From Ensifer canadensis (GTDB lineage: Bacteria > Pseudomonadota > Alphaproteobacteria > Rhizobiales > Rhizobiaceae): a stretch of 64,000 bases of DNA. Made by a program: the position numbers and the translations under genes. Where the stretch lies: the NCBI RefSeq assembly GCF_017488845.2, contig NZ_CP083370.1:3659501-3723500 (forward strand), read 5' to 3'. The notes beneath the pieces are model-generated. The model did not search any database and was not told where the DNA came from. It saw only the letters and a program-made list of their open reading frames with translations. Positions within the stretch are counted from its first letter, which is position 1. Each line of letters begins with the position of its first letter. Shown here one piece after another: positions 29,251 to 38,265 of this stretch.

Positions 29251-30804
29251 ATGCCAGGTCTCGATGAGGTCAGCGATAACAAGAGCGACGGTTTGAGGAC
29301 GGCTGCCCGCCACCCAGTGCCGAGGGGCGAACCGATCCTGGAAATGCGCGCGCTTCAGAAGAAATATGGCGCCGTCGAAGCGTTGAAGCCCGCTTCCATC
29401 ACCTTTCTATCAGGAGAAGTTCACGCCATCGTTGGTGAAAACGGTGCCGGAAAATCGACACTGATCAAGCTTTTGACCGGCGTCATCCGGCGCACGTCTG
29501 GCGAAGTCTATTGGTGCGGCAAGCCGGTCCAGCTCGACAATCCTCAAGAAGCGATTGCGCGCGGAATCAACGCCGTGCATCAGGAGGTGGTGCTATGCCC
29601 GCACTTGAGCGTCGCCGCCAACATGTTCCTCGGCGACGAGATCAACAGCGCCGGCCTGATGCGCAAGCGCGCCATGACCGAGGCGGCCCAGAGCGTCCTT
29701 GACGATCTCGGTTTCAACCTGCCGGCCGCGGCGGCGCTCGGCAGCCTGACGATCGGCCAGCAGCAGTTGGTCGCGACCGCTCGCGCCGCCATGCGCGGCA
29801 CCCAGTTTCTGATCTTCGACGAGCCGACCGCCTATCTGACCCGTCAGGAATCCGCGCAACTGTTCCGACTCATTCGCCGGCTACAGGGCGAAGGTGTGAC
29901 GATCGTCTATATCAGCCACCGCATGGAGGAAGTCTTCGAGCTGGCCGATCGTGTGTCGGTGCTGCGCGACGGCACCCACGTCGGCACGCGAAAGATCGGC
30001 GAGACCAACGACGCCGAACTGATCACCCTGATGATCAATCGCACCATCGAGCAGATCTACCACAAGGAACACTTTCCGGCCGGCGAAGTGATCGTCGAGA
30101 CCCGGGGCTTGAGCGGCCCCGGTTTCGCGGATGTGTCGCTGACCGTTCGCGCCGGCGAGATCGTCGGCCTCTACGGTCTGATCGGTGCCGGACGCAGCGA
30201 GTTTGCGCTCGGCCTCTATGGTCGCCATGCATCGACTGCGGGCGAGGTCTACTGGCAGGGGCGCAAGGTCAATATCGCCAACGAGCGGATCGCGATAGAC
30301 CTCGGCATTGCGTTGGCACCGGAAAGCCGGCGCGATCAGGGCCTCTGCCTCAATCTGCCGATCGGCCTCAACATCAACCTGCCGATCTTCAGTCGGCTGA
30401 CGCGCGGGCTGACGATCAACCGTCAGAAGGAAATCGAGAATGCGGATCGGCAGATCAGGGATTTGAAGATCAAGACGCCATCGCGCCGCGTGCTTGTCTC
30501 GGCGATGTCCGGCGGCAACCAGCAGAAGATCGTCATCGGCAAGTGGCTGAGCCACGGCGCCAAGCTTTTCATCTTCGATGAGCCGACGGTCGGCGTCGAC
30601 GTCGGCACCAAGGCGGAAATCTACCGGTTGTTCGCCCGGCTTCTGGAAAACGGAGCAGGGATCATCCTGATCTCCTCCTACCTGCCTGAAGTCTACGAAC
30701 TGTCCGATCGCCTGCACGTGTTTCGCCGGGGACGGCTGGTCGCCAGCCACGACTATCACGCGGCAAGCCACGAGGAAGTGCTGACACAGGCGATCGGTGT
30801 CTGA
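29251..30804 (+). CDS. CUT2-family sugar ABC transporter ATPase (tandem ABC domains)
   Basis: This protein has two fused ATPase domains, as in RbsA/MglA/XylG (517 aa). The first domain has Walker A GENGAGKST at residues 62-70, a relaxed signature LTIGQQQ and Walker B LIFDEPTA. The second has a degenerate P-loop LIGAGRSE, a full signature SGGNQQK and Walker B LFIFDEPTVGVD, the usual asymmetry of this family. I chose ATG 29251, eight bases after GGGAGGAG; the frame opens earlier at 29137 but without such a signal. It energises the permease encoded 39 bp downstream. Confidence 0.94.
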   Translation: MPGLDEVSDNKSDGLRTAARHPVPRGEPILEMRALQKKYGAVEALKPASITFLSGEVHAIVGENGAGKSTLIKLLTGVIRRTSGEVYWCGKPVQLDNPQEAIARGINAVHQEVVLCPHLSVAANMFLGDEINSAGLMRKRAMTEAAQSVLDDLGFNLPAAAALGSLTIGQQQLVATARAAMRGTQFLIFDEPTAYLTRQESAQLFRLIRRLQGEGVTIVYISHRMEEVFELADRVSVLRDGTHVGTRKIGETNDAELITLMINRTIEQIYHKEHFPAGEVIVETRGLSGPGFADVSLTVRAGEIVGLYGLIGAGRSEFALGLYGRHASTAGEVYWQGRKVNIANERIAIDLGIALAPESRRDQGLCLNLPIGLNINLPIFSRLTRGLTINRQKEIENADRQIRDLKIKTPSRRVLVSAMSGGNQQKIVIGKWLSHGAKLFIFDEPTVGVDVGTKAEIYRLFARLLENGAGIILISSYLPEVYELSDRLHVFRRGRLVASHDYHAASHEEVLTQAIGV

Positions 30805-30843
30805 TCGCGACAATGACAATCAAGAAGAAGCAGGAGGACGACG

Positions 30844-31821
30844 ATGAGTGCTGATACGGTCGACAGCGGAGCCGGCCCCGCGCCGCGGAAAGGCGTGAGC
30901 ATCCTGTTCGGGCTCACGCTTCTCGGGCTCCTGCTTTTCCTCTGGCTGCTCTTGGGGCTTGCCACCAACAGTTTCTGGACGCCGAACAACATCAGCAACC
31001 TGTTGCGCCAGGGCGCCATGACGGCGATCCTTGCGGTCGGCCAGACCTTCGTCATCATCACTGCGGGCATCGATCTTTCCGTGGGTGCCGTTGTCGGCTT
31101 CACCAGCGTGATCGTCGCCTGGCTGCTTGCCGCCGGCGTGCCGCTCTGGATTGCGATCATCCTGACGCTCGCCTTCGGCGTGCTGATCGGCGCCTTCCAC
31201 GCCTTCGGTATTGTCCGCATGGGTCTGCCGCCGTTCATCATCACGCTTGCAACCCTGACCTCGCTGCGCGGCATCGGACTGTTGATCACCAATGGCTCGA
31301 CGATCTCGATCACCAACGAGGCCTTCACCAATTTCTCCCGCGCCAACTTCCTCGGGGTACCCAGCCTGTTCTGGATGGTGATCGTGGTGGCGATCCCGGC
31401 CTATGTCTTCCTGCACTTGAGCCGCTTTGGCCGCTATCTCTTCGCCGTCGGCTCCAACAGTGAGGCGGCCCGCCTTTCCGGCGTCAACGTGCATCGCACG
31501 ATCTATCTTGCCTATATCCTGTCCTCGACCTGCGCGGCCTTTGTCGGCCTGCTGCTCGCCTCCCGCATCGGCATCGGCAACGCCACGCAAGCCGAAGGCT
31601 GGGAGCTGCAGGCGATCGCCTCGTCGGTCATCGGCGGCACCAGCCTCTTCGGCGCGGTCGGCTCCGTGCACGGCCCGCTGCTTGGCGCCTTCATTCTCGC
31701 CACGATCAACAATGGCGCCAACCTGCTCAACGTCAATTCGTTCTGGCAGCGCATTATCACCGGCGTGCTCATCATCGTGATCGTCTATTTTGATCAGCTC
31801 AGGCGGCGCGGCGCGCGCTAG
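30844..31821 (+). CDS. CUT2-family sugar ABC transporter permease
   Basis: This is an integral membrane component (325 aa) of the RbsC type, with about eight to ten hydrophobic helices. Family motifs include LAVGQTFVIITAGIDLSVGA, GLPPFIITLATLTSLRGIG and SSVIGGTSLFGAVGSVHG, the last lying in the cytoplasmic coupling region. AGGAGGACGACG precedes the ATG. There is a single permease gene, so it probably forms a homodimer, as is normal for CUT2 systems. It is followed after 31 bp by a zinc alcohol dehydrogenase. Confidence 0.94.
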   Translation: MSADTVDSGAGPAPRKGVSILFGLTLLGLLLFLWLLLGLATNSFWTPNNISNLLRQGAMTAILAVGQTFVIITAGIDLSVGAVVGFTSVIVAWLLAAGVPLWIAIILTLAFGVLIGAFHAFGIVRMGLPPFIITLATLTSLRGIGLLITNGSTISITNEAFTNFSRANFLGVPSLFWMVIVVAIPAYVFLHLSRFGRYLFAVGSNSEAARLSGVNVHRTIYLAYILSSTCAAFVGLLLASRIGIGNATQAEGWELQAIASSVIGGTSLFGAVGSVHGPLLGAFILATINNGANLLNVNSFWQRIITGVLIIVIVYFDQLRRRGAR

Positions 31822-31852
31822 GCGCCGGCCCTGACAACATGCGGAAAATGAC

Positions 31853-32875
31853 ATGAAAGCCGTCCTCTGCCCGGAACCCGGCCGCCTGGAGATTGTTGAA
31901 CGCGCGCCCGCGCCCGCCCCATCGGCCGGGTGGGTGCGGGTTGCCGTCAGCCATGTCGGCATCTGCGGCACCGACTACCACATCTTCGCCGGCAAGCACC
32001 CGTTCCTGGAATATCCGCGAGTGATGGGGCATGAGATCTCCGCGACGGTAATTGCCAACGGACCGGCGACGACGATCGCGCCGGGAACGCCTGTGGTGGT
32101 CAACCCCTACCTTTCCTGCGGCGACTGTGTCGCCTGCCGCCGGGGGAAGCCGAACTGCTGCACGGCGATCAAGGTGCTCGGCGTCCATACCGACGGAGCC
32201 TTCTGCGAGGAAATCCTCGTTCCCGAGGGCAATCTTTATCCGGCGATCGATCTGTCGCCAGAGGCGGCAGCGACGGTGGAATTCCTCGCTATCGGCGCCC
32301 ATGCCGTGCGCCGGGCTGCGGCCCCTGCCGGCGTTCGTGCTCTGGTGATTGGCGCCGGGCCGATCGGGCTTGGAACCGCCATCTTCTCGCGCATCGCCGG
32401 CCATGCGGTGACGCTGATGGATACCAGCATCGAACGGCTGGCGTTTGCGACCGACCGGCTCGGTTTCGGTTCCGGCATCGTTGCCGACGAAGCGTGCGTT
32501 CGGCGCGTCGCCGAGGCGACCGGGGGCGATGGTTTCGATGTCGTCTTCGATGCCACCGGCCATGGCGGTTCGATGGAGGCTTCCTTCGGCCATGTGGCTC
32601 ATGGGGGAACACTGGTGTTCGTCAGCGTCGTCAAGGACAGCATCCGTTTCTCCGATCCGGAATTTCACAAGCGGGAAATGACGTTGATCGGCAGCCGTAA
32701 CGCCACGCGCAAGGATTTCGACCATGTCGTAAATTCGATACGCGAGGGGCTGGTGCCGGTGGAGCGGTTGATCACCCACCGAACGACGATGGACGCGGTG
32801 GTCCACGATCTGCCGCGCTGGGCGCATGAGAAGTCGGGCCTGGTCAAGGCGATCGTCCGGATAGCGGCGGCGTGA
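31853..32875 (+). CDS. Zinc-dependent alcohol/sugar dehydrogenase
   Basis: This 340-aa MDR-superfamily dehydrogenase is similar to sorbitol, threonine and L-galactonate/idonate 5-dehydrogenases. The catalytic zinc ligands are Cys38 (GICGTDYH) and His60-Glu61. The structural zinc site is Cys89, Cys92, Cys95 and Cys103, with classical spacing. The Rossmann loop is LVIGAGPIGLGTA. As last gene of the ABC operon it probably oxidises the imported sugar, polyol or sugar acid at a secondary alcohol. The substrate is not determined by sequence. Confidence 0.86.
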   Translation: MKAVLCPEPGRLEIVERAPAPAPSAGWVRVAVSHVGICGTDYHIFAGKHPFLEYPRVMGHEISATVIANGPATTIAPGTPVVVNPYLSCGDCVACRRGKPNCCTAIKVLGVHTDGAFCEEILVPEGNLYPAIDLSPEAAATVEFLAIGAHAVRRAAAPAGVRALVIGAGPIGLGTAIFSRIAGHAVTLMDTSIERLAFATDRLGFGSGIVADEACVRRVAEATGGDGFDVVFDATGHGGSMEASFGHVAHGGTLVFVSVVKDSIRFSDPEFHKREMTLIGSRNATRKDFDHVVNSIREGLVPVERLITHRTTMDAVVHDLPRWAHEKSGLVKAIVRIAAA

Positions 32876-33206
32876 CGACCCGTTCTGCTGCGATGCGAGA
32901 AAGCGGATCGGCGGCCAGATATCGAAAGCCGGCCGGAGAAAGTAAGACGCCTTCGCCGAAATCCGCGATTTTTGACGAAAACGCGACTTTTCGGCCAGCT
33001 CCGAGCAAGTCCGTTTGTTAATTGTCAGTAATCCGGGCGCATTCTCGCAGAAGTCGCTTGTCTAGAACCGAAACGGGTATACTTGTTGCAGTGCACAAGA
33101 AACATGGTAGTCTGGCAGGGATTGCGGACACCAAGACAAACAATCGCAAGCTTGCGTCCGACTGGGAGCGGCGTTGTCGTTGATTGAACCAAGGGGTACG
33201 CTTCCT
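32876..33206 (+). other. 331-bp region upstream of phaZ
   Basis: I see no gene. The left part shows no hairpin convincing enough to call the end of the ABC operon. The right part is the phaZ leader, with a TATACT (about 33078-33083) that could be a -10 element, though without a well-spaced -35. Confidence 0.5.
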
Positions 33207-34481
33207 ATGTTCTACCAGCTCTATGAATTGAATCATGCCATGATGGCGCCGTGGCGAACGGCGGCGGATGCCATGCGGCTTGCTTTCAGCAATCCGATGA
33301 ACCCGATCTCGCACACCTATTTCGGCCGCGCGACGGCGGCTGGCCTCGAGGTCTTCGAGCGGTCGACGCGCCGCTACGGCAAGCCGGAATTCGGCCTTCC
33401 CGAAACGCTGATCGACGGCGAGCCCGTTGGCGTTCACGAGCGCATCGTCTGGCGCGAGCCGTTCTGCAATCTGATCCATTTCGAGCGCGCGCTTCCCAAG
33501 GGGCGGGCTGCCGATCCGAAGGTGCTGATCGTCGCGCCGATGTCGGGCCATTATGCCACGCTCTTGCGTGGAACCGTTGAGGCCCTGCTTCCCCATTCCG
33601 ACATCTACATCACCGACTGGATAGACGCGCGCATGGTTCCCTTGAGCGAGGGCACCTTCGATCTCGACGACTACATCGACTACGTCATCCAGATGCTGCA
33701 CTTCCTCGGACCCGACACCCATGTCATCGGCGTCTGTCAGCCCGCCGTTCCGGTGCTTGCCGCCGTCGCCCTGATGGAAGCGGCTGATGATCCGCTGTCG
33801 CCGGCGTCGATGACGCTGATGGGTGGGCCGATCGATACGCGCATCAACCCGACAGCCGTCAATCTGCTGGCCAAGGAACGGCCGATCGAGTGGTTCCGCG
33901 ACAACGTGATCATGCCGGTGCCGTGGCCGCAGCCGGGCTTCATGCGCATGGTCTATCCCGGCTTCCTGCAACTCTCCGGCTTCATGTCGATGAACCTCGA
34001 CCGGCATCTGATCGCCCATAAGGAATTCTTCGCCCACCTGGTGAAGAACGACGGCGATGCGGCCGAGAAGCACCGGGATTTCTACGATGAATATCTTGCG
34101 GTGATGGATCTGACGGCAGAGTTTTACCTGCAGACCGTTCAGGTCGTCTTCATGCAGCATGCCTTGCCCAAGGGCGAGATGATGCATCGCGGTCGCCGGG
34201 TTGATACCACGGCGATCAAGAAGGTGGCCCTGCTGACGGTCGAAGGTGAGAATGACGACATTTCCGGTCTCGGCCAGACGAAGGCGGCGCAGACGATCTG
34301 CACCAACATCCCCGAGCACATGCGGATGCACTACATGCAGCCGGACGTCGGCCACTACGGCGTCTTCAACGGTTCGCGTTTCCGTCGCGAGATCGCGCCG
34401 CGCATCGTCGCCTTCCAGCGCGAGCACGCACGCCACGCAAAGCCGGTAAAGCAGCTGATCAAGGGCGGCAAAACCGCCTGA
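33207..34481 (+). CDS. phaZ: Intracellular polyhydroxybutyrate depolymerase
   Basis: PhaZ mobilises stored polyhydroxybutyrate granules. The 424-aa protein is of the intracellular i-PHB type: an alpha/beta hydrolase whose nucleophile is a cysteine, here Cys177 in GVCQPAVP, instead of a lipase-box serine. The catalytic histidine is in DVGHYGVFNGS near the C-terminus. The N-terminus FYQLYELNHAMMAPWR is family-specific. I chose ATG 33207 (AAGGGG ten bases upstream); an in-frame start at 33174 would add 11 residues not expected in the family. It is monocistronic, with a weak hairpin downstream. Confidence 0.93.
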   Translation: MFYQLYELNHAMMAPWRTAADAMRLAFSNPMNPISHTYFGRATAAGLEVFERSTRRYGKPEFGLPETLIDGEPVGVHERIVWREPFCNLIHFERALPKGRAADPKVLIVAPMSGHYATLLRGTVEALLPHSDIYITDWIDARMVPLSEGTFDLDDYIDYVIQMLHFLGPDTHVIGVCQPAVPVLAAVALMEAADDPLSPASMTLMGGPIDTRINPTAVNLLAKERPIEWFRDNVIMPVPWPQPGFMRMVYPGFLQLSGFMSMNLDRHLIAHKEFFAHLVKNDGDAAEKHRDFYDEYLAVMDLTAEFYLQTVQVVFMQHALPKGEMMHRGRRVDTTAIKKVALLTVEGENDDISGLGQTKAAQTICTNIPEHMRMHYMQPDVGHYGVFNGSRFRREIAPRIVAFQREHARHAKPVKQLIKGGKTA

Positions 34482-34493
34482 TCCCCGTAAAAT

Positions 34494-34512
34494 GCGGGCT
34501 TTTGCCCGCTTA
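34494..34512 (+). terminator. Weak hairpin after phaZ
   Basis: The stem GCGGGC / GCCCGC has a TTTT loop, followed only by TTA, so termination efficiency is doubtful. Confidence 0.4.
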
Positions 34513-34629
34513 GAGTCAAGGGTTTGTCCGATTCCGGGGAAGGGCGTCTTGTAGTCGAAAGCCCGCCTTCCCACATCGTTTTCACCGGGCCGCAATGGGT
34601 GGCCCGGGTGATTGCGAGGAATCCTGAAG

Positions 34630-35058
34630 ATGAACCAATCTGCATTGATCCGTCCGGATTGGACGCCCGCGACCATTGCATTGATGGTGCTCGGTTTCGT
34701 GGTCTTCTGGCCTCTCGGCCTGGCCATGCTCGCCTACATCCTCTTCGGCGAGAAACTGAAAACGTTCAAGAAGGACGCCAACAGCACGGTCGATGGCATG
34801 TGCTCCGCCTTCAAGCGCGGCAATCGCGCCAACTGGACGCAGCATCATCGCACCGGCAACGTCGCCTTCGATGACTGGCGCCAAGCCGAGCTTACCCGCC
34901 TCGATGAAGAGCGTCGCAAGCTCGATGAAATGCGCGAGGAATTCGATTCCTACGTGCGCGAGCTTCGCCGCGCCAAGGACCAGGAAGAGTTCGACCGCTT
35001 CATGCGCGAACGCCGCAACGGCGGTTCCGGACCGGTAGCCCCGTTCGAGGCAAACTGA
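34630..35058 (+). CDS. DUF2852 membrane protein
   Basis: This 142-aa protein of unknown function is of a type common in rhizobia. Residues 16-39 form one hydrophobic segment (LMVLGFVVFWPLGLAML). The rest is charged and probably an alpha-helical coiled coil (about 85-130), containing FDDWRQAELTRLDEERRKLDE and ending in a Glu/Arg-rich region. I chose ATG 34630; an in-frame start 18 bp earlier is possible. No operon partner is obvious: phaZ ends 148 bp upstream and the metallopeptidase begins 210 bp downstream. Confidence 0.8.
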   Translation: MNQSALIRPDWTPATIALMVLGFVVFWPLGLAMLAYILFGEKLKTFKKDANSTVDGMCSAFKRGNRANWTQHHRTGNVAFDDWRQAELTRLDEERRKLDEMREEFDSYVRELRRAKDQEEFDRFMRERRNGGSGPVAPFEAN

Positions 35059-35070
35059 GTGACGAAAAAG

Positions 35071-35102
35071 ACATCCGGTGTTTCACATGAAACGCCGGAT
35101 GT
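35071..35102. repeat. 32-bp near-perfect inverted repeat with a parS-like centre
   Basis: The arms ACATCCGG and CCGGATGT enclose GTTTCACATGAAAC (35080-35093), which equals the perfect parS core except for one G-to-A change in CACGTG. It starts 12 bp after the DUF2852 stop. There is no T tract on the plus strand; on the minus strand the stem is followed by CTTTTT. Confidence 0.7.
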
Positions 35103-35160
35103 CGCGATCAGCCATGCGGGCCACGTGTCTCTCTCGATGAGAAAACGGGCCGATCCTTAT

Positions 35161-35192
35161 CGATCATCAGGCGCTTCGATCATCAGGCACTG
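35161..35192. repeat. Short tandem direct repeat
   Basis: CGATCATCAGGC followed by GCTT (35161-35176) is repeated as CGATCATCAGGC plus ACTG (35177-35192). It is non-coding, in the 210-bp gap before the metallopeptidase gene. Confidence 0.5.
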
Positions 35193-35268
35193 GCAATTCC
35201 CTGGATCGTTGATGCCTTAGGGAATTATGCATTAGCCGAAAAGACCGCGAATCGGATAGAAAGCCGTC

Positions 35269-36024
35269 ATGTTCCCTTCTTTCACGCGGCGGCGCATTCC
35301 CCCGGCTCCTGTCGACACGACCCGAGAAATCGAAGTCGCGGGCAAGATGCTTCCGCTAACCATCCGCCAGAATTCGCGCGCCACACGAATGACGCTGCGC
35401 ATCGAGCCCGGCGGTCGGGCGCTGAAGCTGACGGTTCCGCAAGGGCTGGCCGATCGGGAGGTAAACGCCTTCCTCAACCGCCATCAGGGCTGGTTGATGA
35501 CAAAGCTGGCGCGGTTTTCCGGCGAAAGCCAACTGGAAGAGGGCGGCTCGATCCTGATCCGCGGTATCGCGCATCGGATCGAAAGGTCAGGAAAAATCAG
35601 AGGTTTGACCGAGGCAATCATCGTCGGCGAAGACGCGATATTGCGTGTCAGCGGCGGCGAGGAACATCTGCGCCGCCGCATCGTCGACTTTCTCAAGAAG
35701 GAAGCGCGGCACGATCTCGATCGCCTGGTCGCGGTCTATGCCGGCCGGATCGGCCGGCGGCCCAAATCGCTGAGCCTGAAGGACACGCGCAGCCGCTGGG
35801 GCTCCTGTTCGGCCGATGGCGCCCTGAGCTTCTCATGGCGCATCGTCATGGCGCCGCCGAAGGTCATCGCCTATCTCGCAGCACACGAAGTCGCGCATCT
35901 CCAGGAGATGAACCACGGCCCTCAATTCTGGGCGCTGTGCGAAAAGCTTTGCCCCGACACCAACGATGCCAAGCGCTGGCTAAGGCGCAACGGCACGATG
36001 CTGCACGCCATCGACTTCGACTGA
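35269..36024 (+). CDS. YgjP/WrpM-type zinc metallopeptidase (DUF45)
   Basis: This is a 251-aa putative zinc-dependent protease of the YgjP/SprT-like group. The metal-binding motif HEVAHLQEMNHGPQFW (HExxH plus downstream His) is near residue 206. Upstream, KSLSLKDTRSRWGSCS is the other family signature. The N-terminal half is a beta-rich domain with RMTLRIEPGGRALKLTVPQG. There is no signal peptide, so the protein is cytoplasmic. The family's cellular substrate is not established. It converges with the Pmp3-like gene, 12 bp away. Confidence 0.88.
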   Translation: MFPSFTRRRIPPAPVDTTREIEVAGKMLPLTIRQNSRATRMTLRIEPGGRALKLTVPQGLADREVNAFLNRHQGWLMTKLARFSGESQLEEGGSILIRGIAHRIERSGKIRGLTEAIIVGEDAILRVSGGEEHLRRRIVDFLKKEARHDLDRLVAVYAGRIGRRPKSLSLKDTRSRWGSCSADGALSFSWRIVMAPPKVIAYLAAHEVAHLQEMNHGPQFWALCEKLCPDTNDAKRWLRRNGTMLHAIDFD

Positions 36025-36036
36025 TTTGCTTTGGAA

Positions 36037-36237
36037 TTAGCCGCGGCTGGGGCCGGCGAGTGCCGCCTGAATTTTCTCGTCTGTCTTGTACTGGCTAAGC
36101 GCATAGACCGACCAGATCGCTGCCGGTACCCAGCCGATCAGGGTAATCTGCAGAATGAGGCAGATGATGCCTGCAAAGGGACGGCCGATGGTGAAGAACT
36201 GAAGCCAGGGAAGAATGAGGGCAAGCAGCAGACGCAT
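36037..36237 (-). CDS. Pmp3/YqaE-family small membrane protein
   Basis: This is a 66-aa peptide of the Pmp3/UPF0057 family, small hydrophobic plasma-membrane proteins linked to salt and stress tolerance in yeast and plants. Two transmembrane helices are visible (about residues 2-18 and 20-47), with the family's GRPFAGIICLILQITLIGW and P-A-IW segments, and a polar tail. Starting at 36237 fits a GGAGA ribosome-binding site six bases upstream; the longer frame to 36357 is not supported. It is divergent from trpF. Confidence 0.85.
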   Translation of the reverse strand: MRLLLALILPWLQFFTIGRPFAGIICLILQITLIGWVPAAIWSVYALSQYKTDEKIQAALAGPSRG

Positions 36238-36368
36238 TCGTCTCTCCGTTGTGATAGAATGCATATGGTGAGCGCACGCCGACACCGCAATGCCGCACCC
36301 TCTGGACGACGGTGTGCAGGGTGGTTTTTGGCTCGACTCCAGCGACATTTCATGCAAGGTCGCTTCTC

Positions 36369-37043
36369 ATGAAAACCGAAGTGAAGATATGCGGGCTGAA
36401 GACCGCGGAAGCGGTGGATCGCGCAGTTGCGCTCGGCGCAACGCACACGGGGTTCATCTTTTTCGCCAAGAGCCCGCGCAACCTGGAACCCGATGACGCT
36501 GGCCGCCTGGCGGACAGAATCCGAGGCAAGGCGAAAATCGTCGCCGTGACCGTCAATGCCGACAATGACGATCTCGATGAAATCGTCGCCGCGCTTAATC
36601 CGGACATTCTGCAGCTGCATGGCAGCGAGACGCCCGACAGGGTGCTCACCGTCAAGGCGGTCTACGGCCTTCCGGTGATGAAGGCCCTGTCGATCCGCGA
36701 CGCCGACGATCTGAAAAAGGTCGAGCCCTATATCGGGATCGCCGACCGCTTTCTCTTCGATGCAAAGCCCCCAGCAGGATCGGAATTGCCCGGCGGCAAC
36801 GGTGTTTCCTTCGACTGGAAGCTGCTCGATGCGCTTGACGGCAGCGTCGATTACATGCTTTCCGGTGGTTTGAACGTGAACAACATCGGTGAGGCCCTGG
36901 CGCAGACGCGCGCCCGCGCCATCGATACCTCCTCCGGCGTCGAGAGCGCGCCGGGCGTCAAGGATCTGAAGCTCATGGAATCGTTTTTCGATGCCGTTCG
37001 CCAGGCGGAGGCGGTTACGGCACGGTCAGGGAGCAAGACGTGA
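36369..37043 (+). CDS. trpF: Phosphoribosylanthranilate isomerase
   Basis: TrpF is the third step of the tryptophan branch, isomerising PRA to CdRP. It is a 224-aa TIM barrel. The N-terminus VKICGLKT carries the catalytic cysteine, [11 protein letters not shown] follows, the catalytic aspartate is in LFDAKPP, and the phosphate site is [14 protein letters not shown] plus [14 protein letters not shown]. The start at 36369 is the first that fits the family. Its TGA overlaps the trpB GTG start (GTGA). trpF-trpB-trpA-accD-folC form one run, the common alphaproteobacterial order. Confidence 0.97.
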   Translation: MKTEVKICGLKTAEAVDRAVALGATHTGFIFFAKSPRNLEPDDAGRLADRIRGKAKIVAVTVNADNDDLDEIVAALNPDILQLHGSETPDRVLTVKAVYGLPVMKALSIRDADDLKKVEPYIGIADRFLFDAKPPAGSELPGGNGVSFDWKLLDALDGSVDYMLSGGLNVNNIGEALAQTRARAIDTSSGVESAPGVKDLKLMESFFDAVRQAEAVTARSGSKT

Positions 37044-38260
37044 ACGAGGCGCCAAAACTGAATTCCTTCCGGGCGGGCCCTGACGAAGACGGCCGTTTCG
37101 GCATTTTCGGTGGCCGCTTCGTTGCTGAAACCCTGATGCCGTTGATCCTCGATCTGCAGGCCGAGTGGGATAAGGCAAAGAACGATCCGGCCTTCAAGGC
37201 CGAACTCGACAATCTCGGCGCGCATTATATCGGTCGCCCGAGCCCGCTCTATTTCGCCGAACGGCTGACCGCAGAACTCGGCGGCGCCAAGATCTACTTC
37301 AAGCGCGAAGAGTTGAACCACACCGGTTCGCACAAGATCAACAATTGCATTGGCCAGATCCTGCTTGCCAAGCGCATGGGCAAGACGCGCATCATCGCCG
37401 AAACCGGCGCCGGTCAGCACGGCGTGGCCTCGGCCACCGTCGCCGCCCGCTTCGGCCTGCCTTGCGTCGTCTACATGGGCGCGACCGACGTCGAGCGTCA
37501 GGCGCCGAACGTCTTCCGCATGAAGCTTTTGGGTGCCGAGGTGAAGCCGGTGACCGCCGGCAACGGCACGCTCAAGGATGCGATGAACGAGGCGCTGCGC
37601 GATTGGGTTACCAATGTCGACAACACCTATTACCTGATCGGCACGGCTGCCGGTCCGCATCCCTATCCGGAAATGGTCCGCGACTTTCAGGCCGTCATCG
37701 GCCAGGAGGCGAAGGAACAGATGCTTGCGGCCGAAGGCCGGCTGCCCGATCTCGTCATTGCTGCCGTCGGCGGCGGTTCCAATGCGATCGGCATCTTCCA
37801 CTCGTTCCTTGACGACGAAGGCGTGAAGATCGTCGGCGTCGAGGCTGGCGGCAAGGGGCTCGACGGCGACGAGCATTGCGCGTCGATCACGGCCGGTTCG
37901 CCGGGCGTGCTCCACGGCAACCGCACCTATCTGCTGCAGGACGGCGACGGACAGATCAAGGAAGGCCACTCGATTTCGGCCGGCCTCGACTACCCCGGCA
38001 TCGGCCCGGAACACTCCTGGCTCAACGATGTCGGCCGCGTCGAATATGTGCCGATCATGGACCACGAGGCGCTGGAGGCATTCCAGATGCTGACCCGCCT
38101 TGAAGGCATCATCCCGGCGCTGGAGCCCTCGCACGCCTTGGCCGAGGTCATCAAGCGTGCGCCGAAGATGGGCAAGGACGAGATCATCCTGATGAATCTC
38201 TCCGGTCGCGGCGACAAGGACATCTTCACCGTCGGCAAGATTCTGGGTATGGGGCTATAA
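37040..38260 (+). CDS. trpB: Tryptophan synthase beta subunit
   Basis: TrpB is the PLP enzyme that condenses indole with serine. The PLP lysine is in the [14 protein letters not shown] motif (Lys near residue 96), and the phosphate-binding loop [11 protein letters not shown] and the [17 protein letters not shown] segment are intact. The length of 406 aa is standard. It starts with GTG at 37040, overlapping trpF by four bases, with GGGAGC upstream. It is the TrpB1 type that pairs with the trpA located 5 bp downstream. Confidence 0.98.
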   Translation: MNEAPKLNSFRAGPDEDGRFGIFGGRFVAETLMPLILDLQAEWDKAKNDPAFKAELDNLGAHYIGRPSPLYFAERLTAELGGAKIYFKREELNHTGSHKINNCIGQILLAKRMGKTRIIAETGAGQHGVASATVAARFGLPCVVYMGATDVERQAPNVFRMKLLGAEVKPVTAGNGTLKDAMNEALRDWVTNVDNTYYLIGTAAGPHPYPEMVRDFQAVIGQEAKEQMLAAEGRLPDLVIAAVGGGSNAIGIFHSFLDDEGVKIVGVEAGGKGLDGDEHCASITAGSPGVLHGNRTYLLQDGDGQIKEGHSISAGLDYPGIGPEHSWLNDVGRVEYVPIMDHEALEAFQMLTRLEGIIPALEPSHALAEVIKRAPKMGKDEIILMNLSGRGDKDIFTVGKILGMGL

Positions 38261-38265
38261 CGATC

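Noticed and set aside
20728..32875. Recent horizontal transfer of the catabolic locus as a genomic island
   Set aside because: No integrase, tRNA, IS or flanking repeat is seen, and codon and base usage look like the neighbours. The locus may simply be an older accessory cluster.
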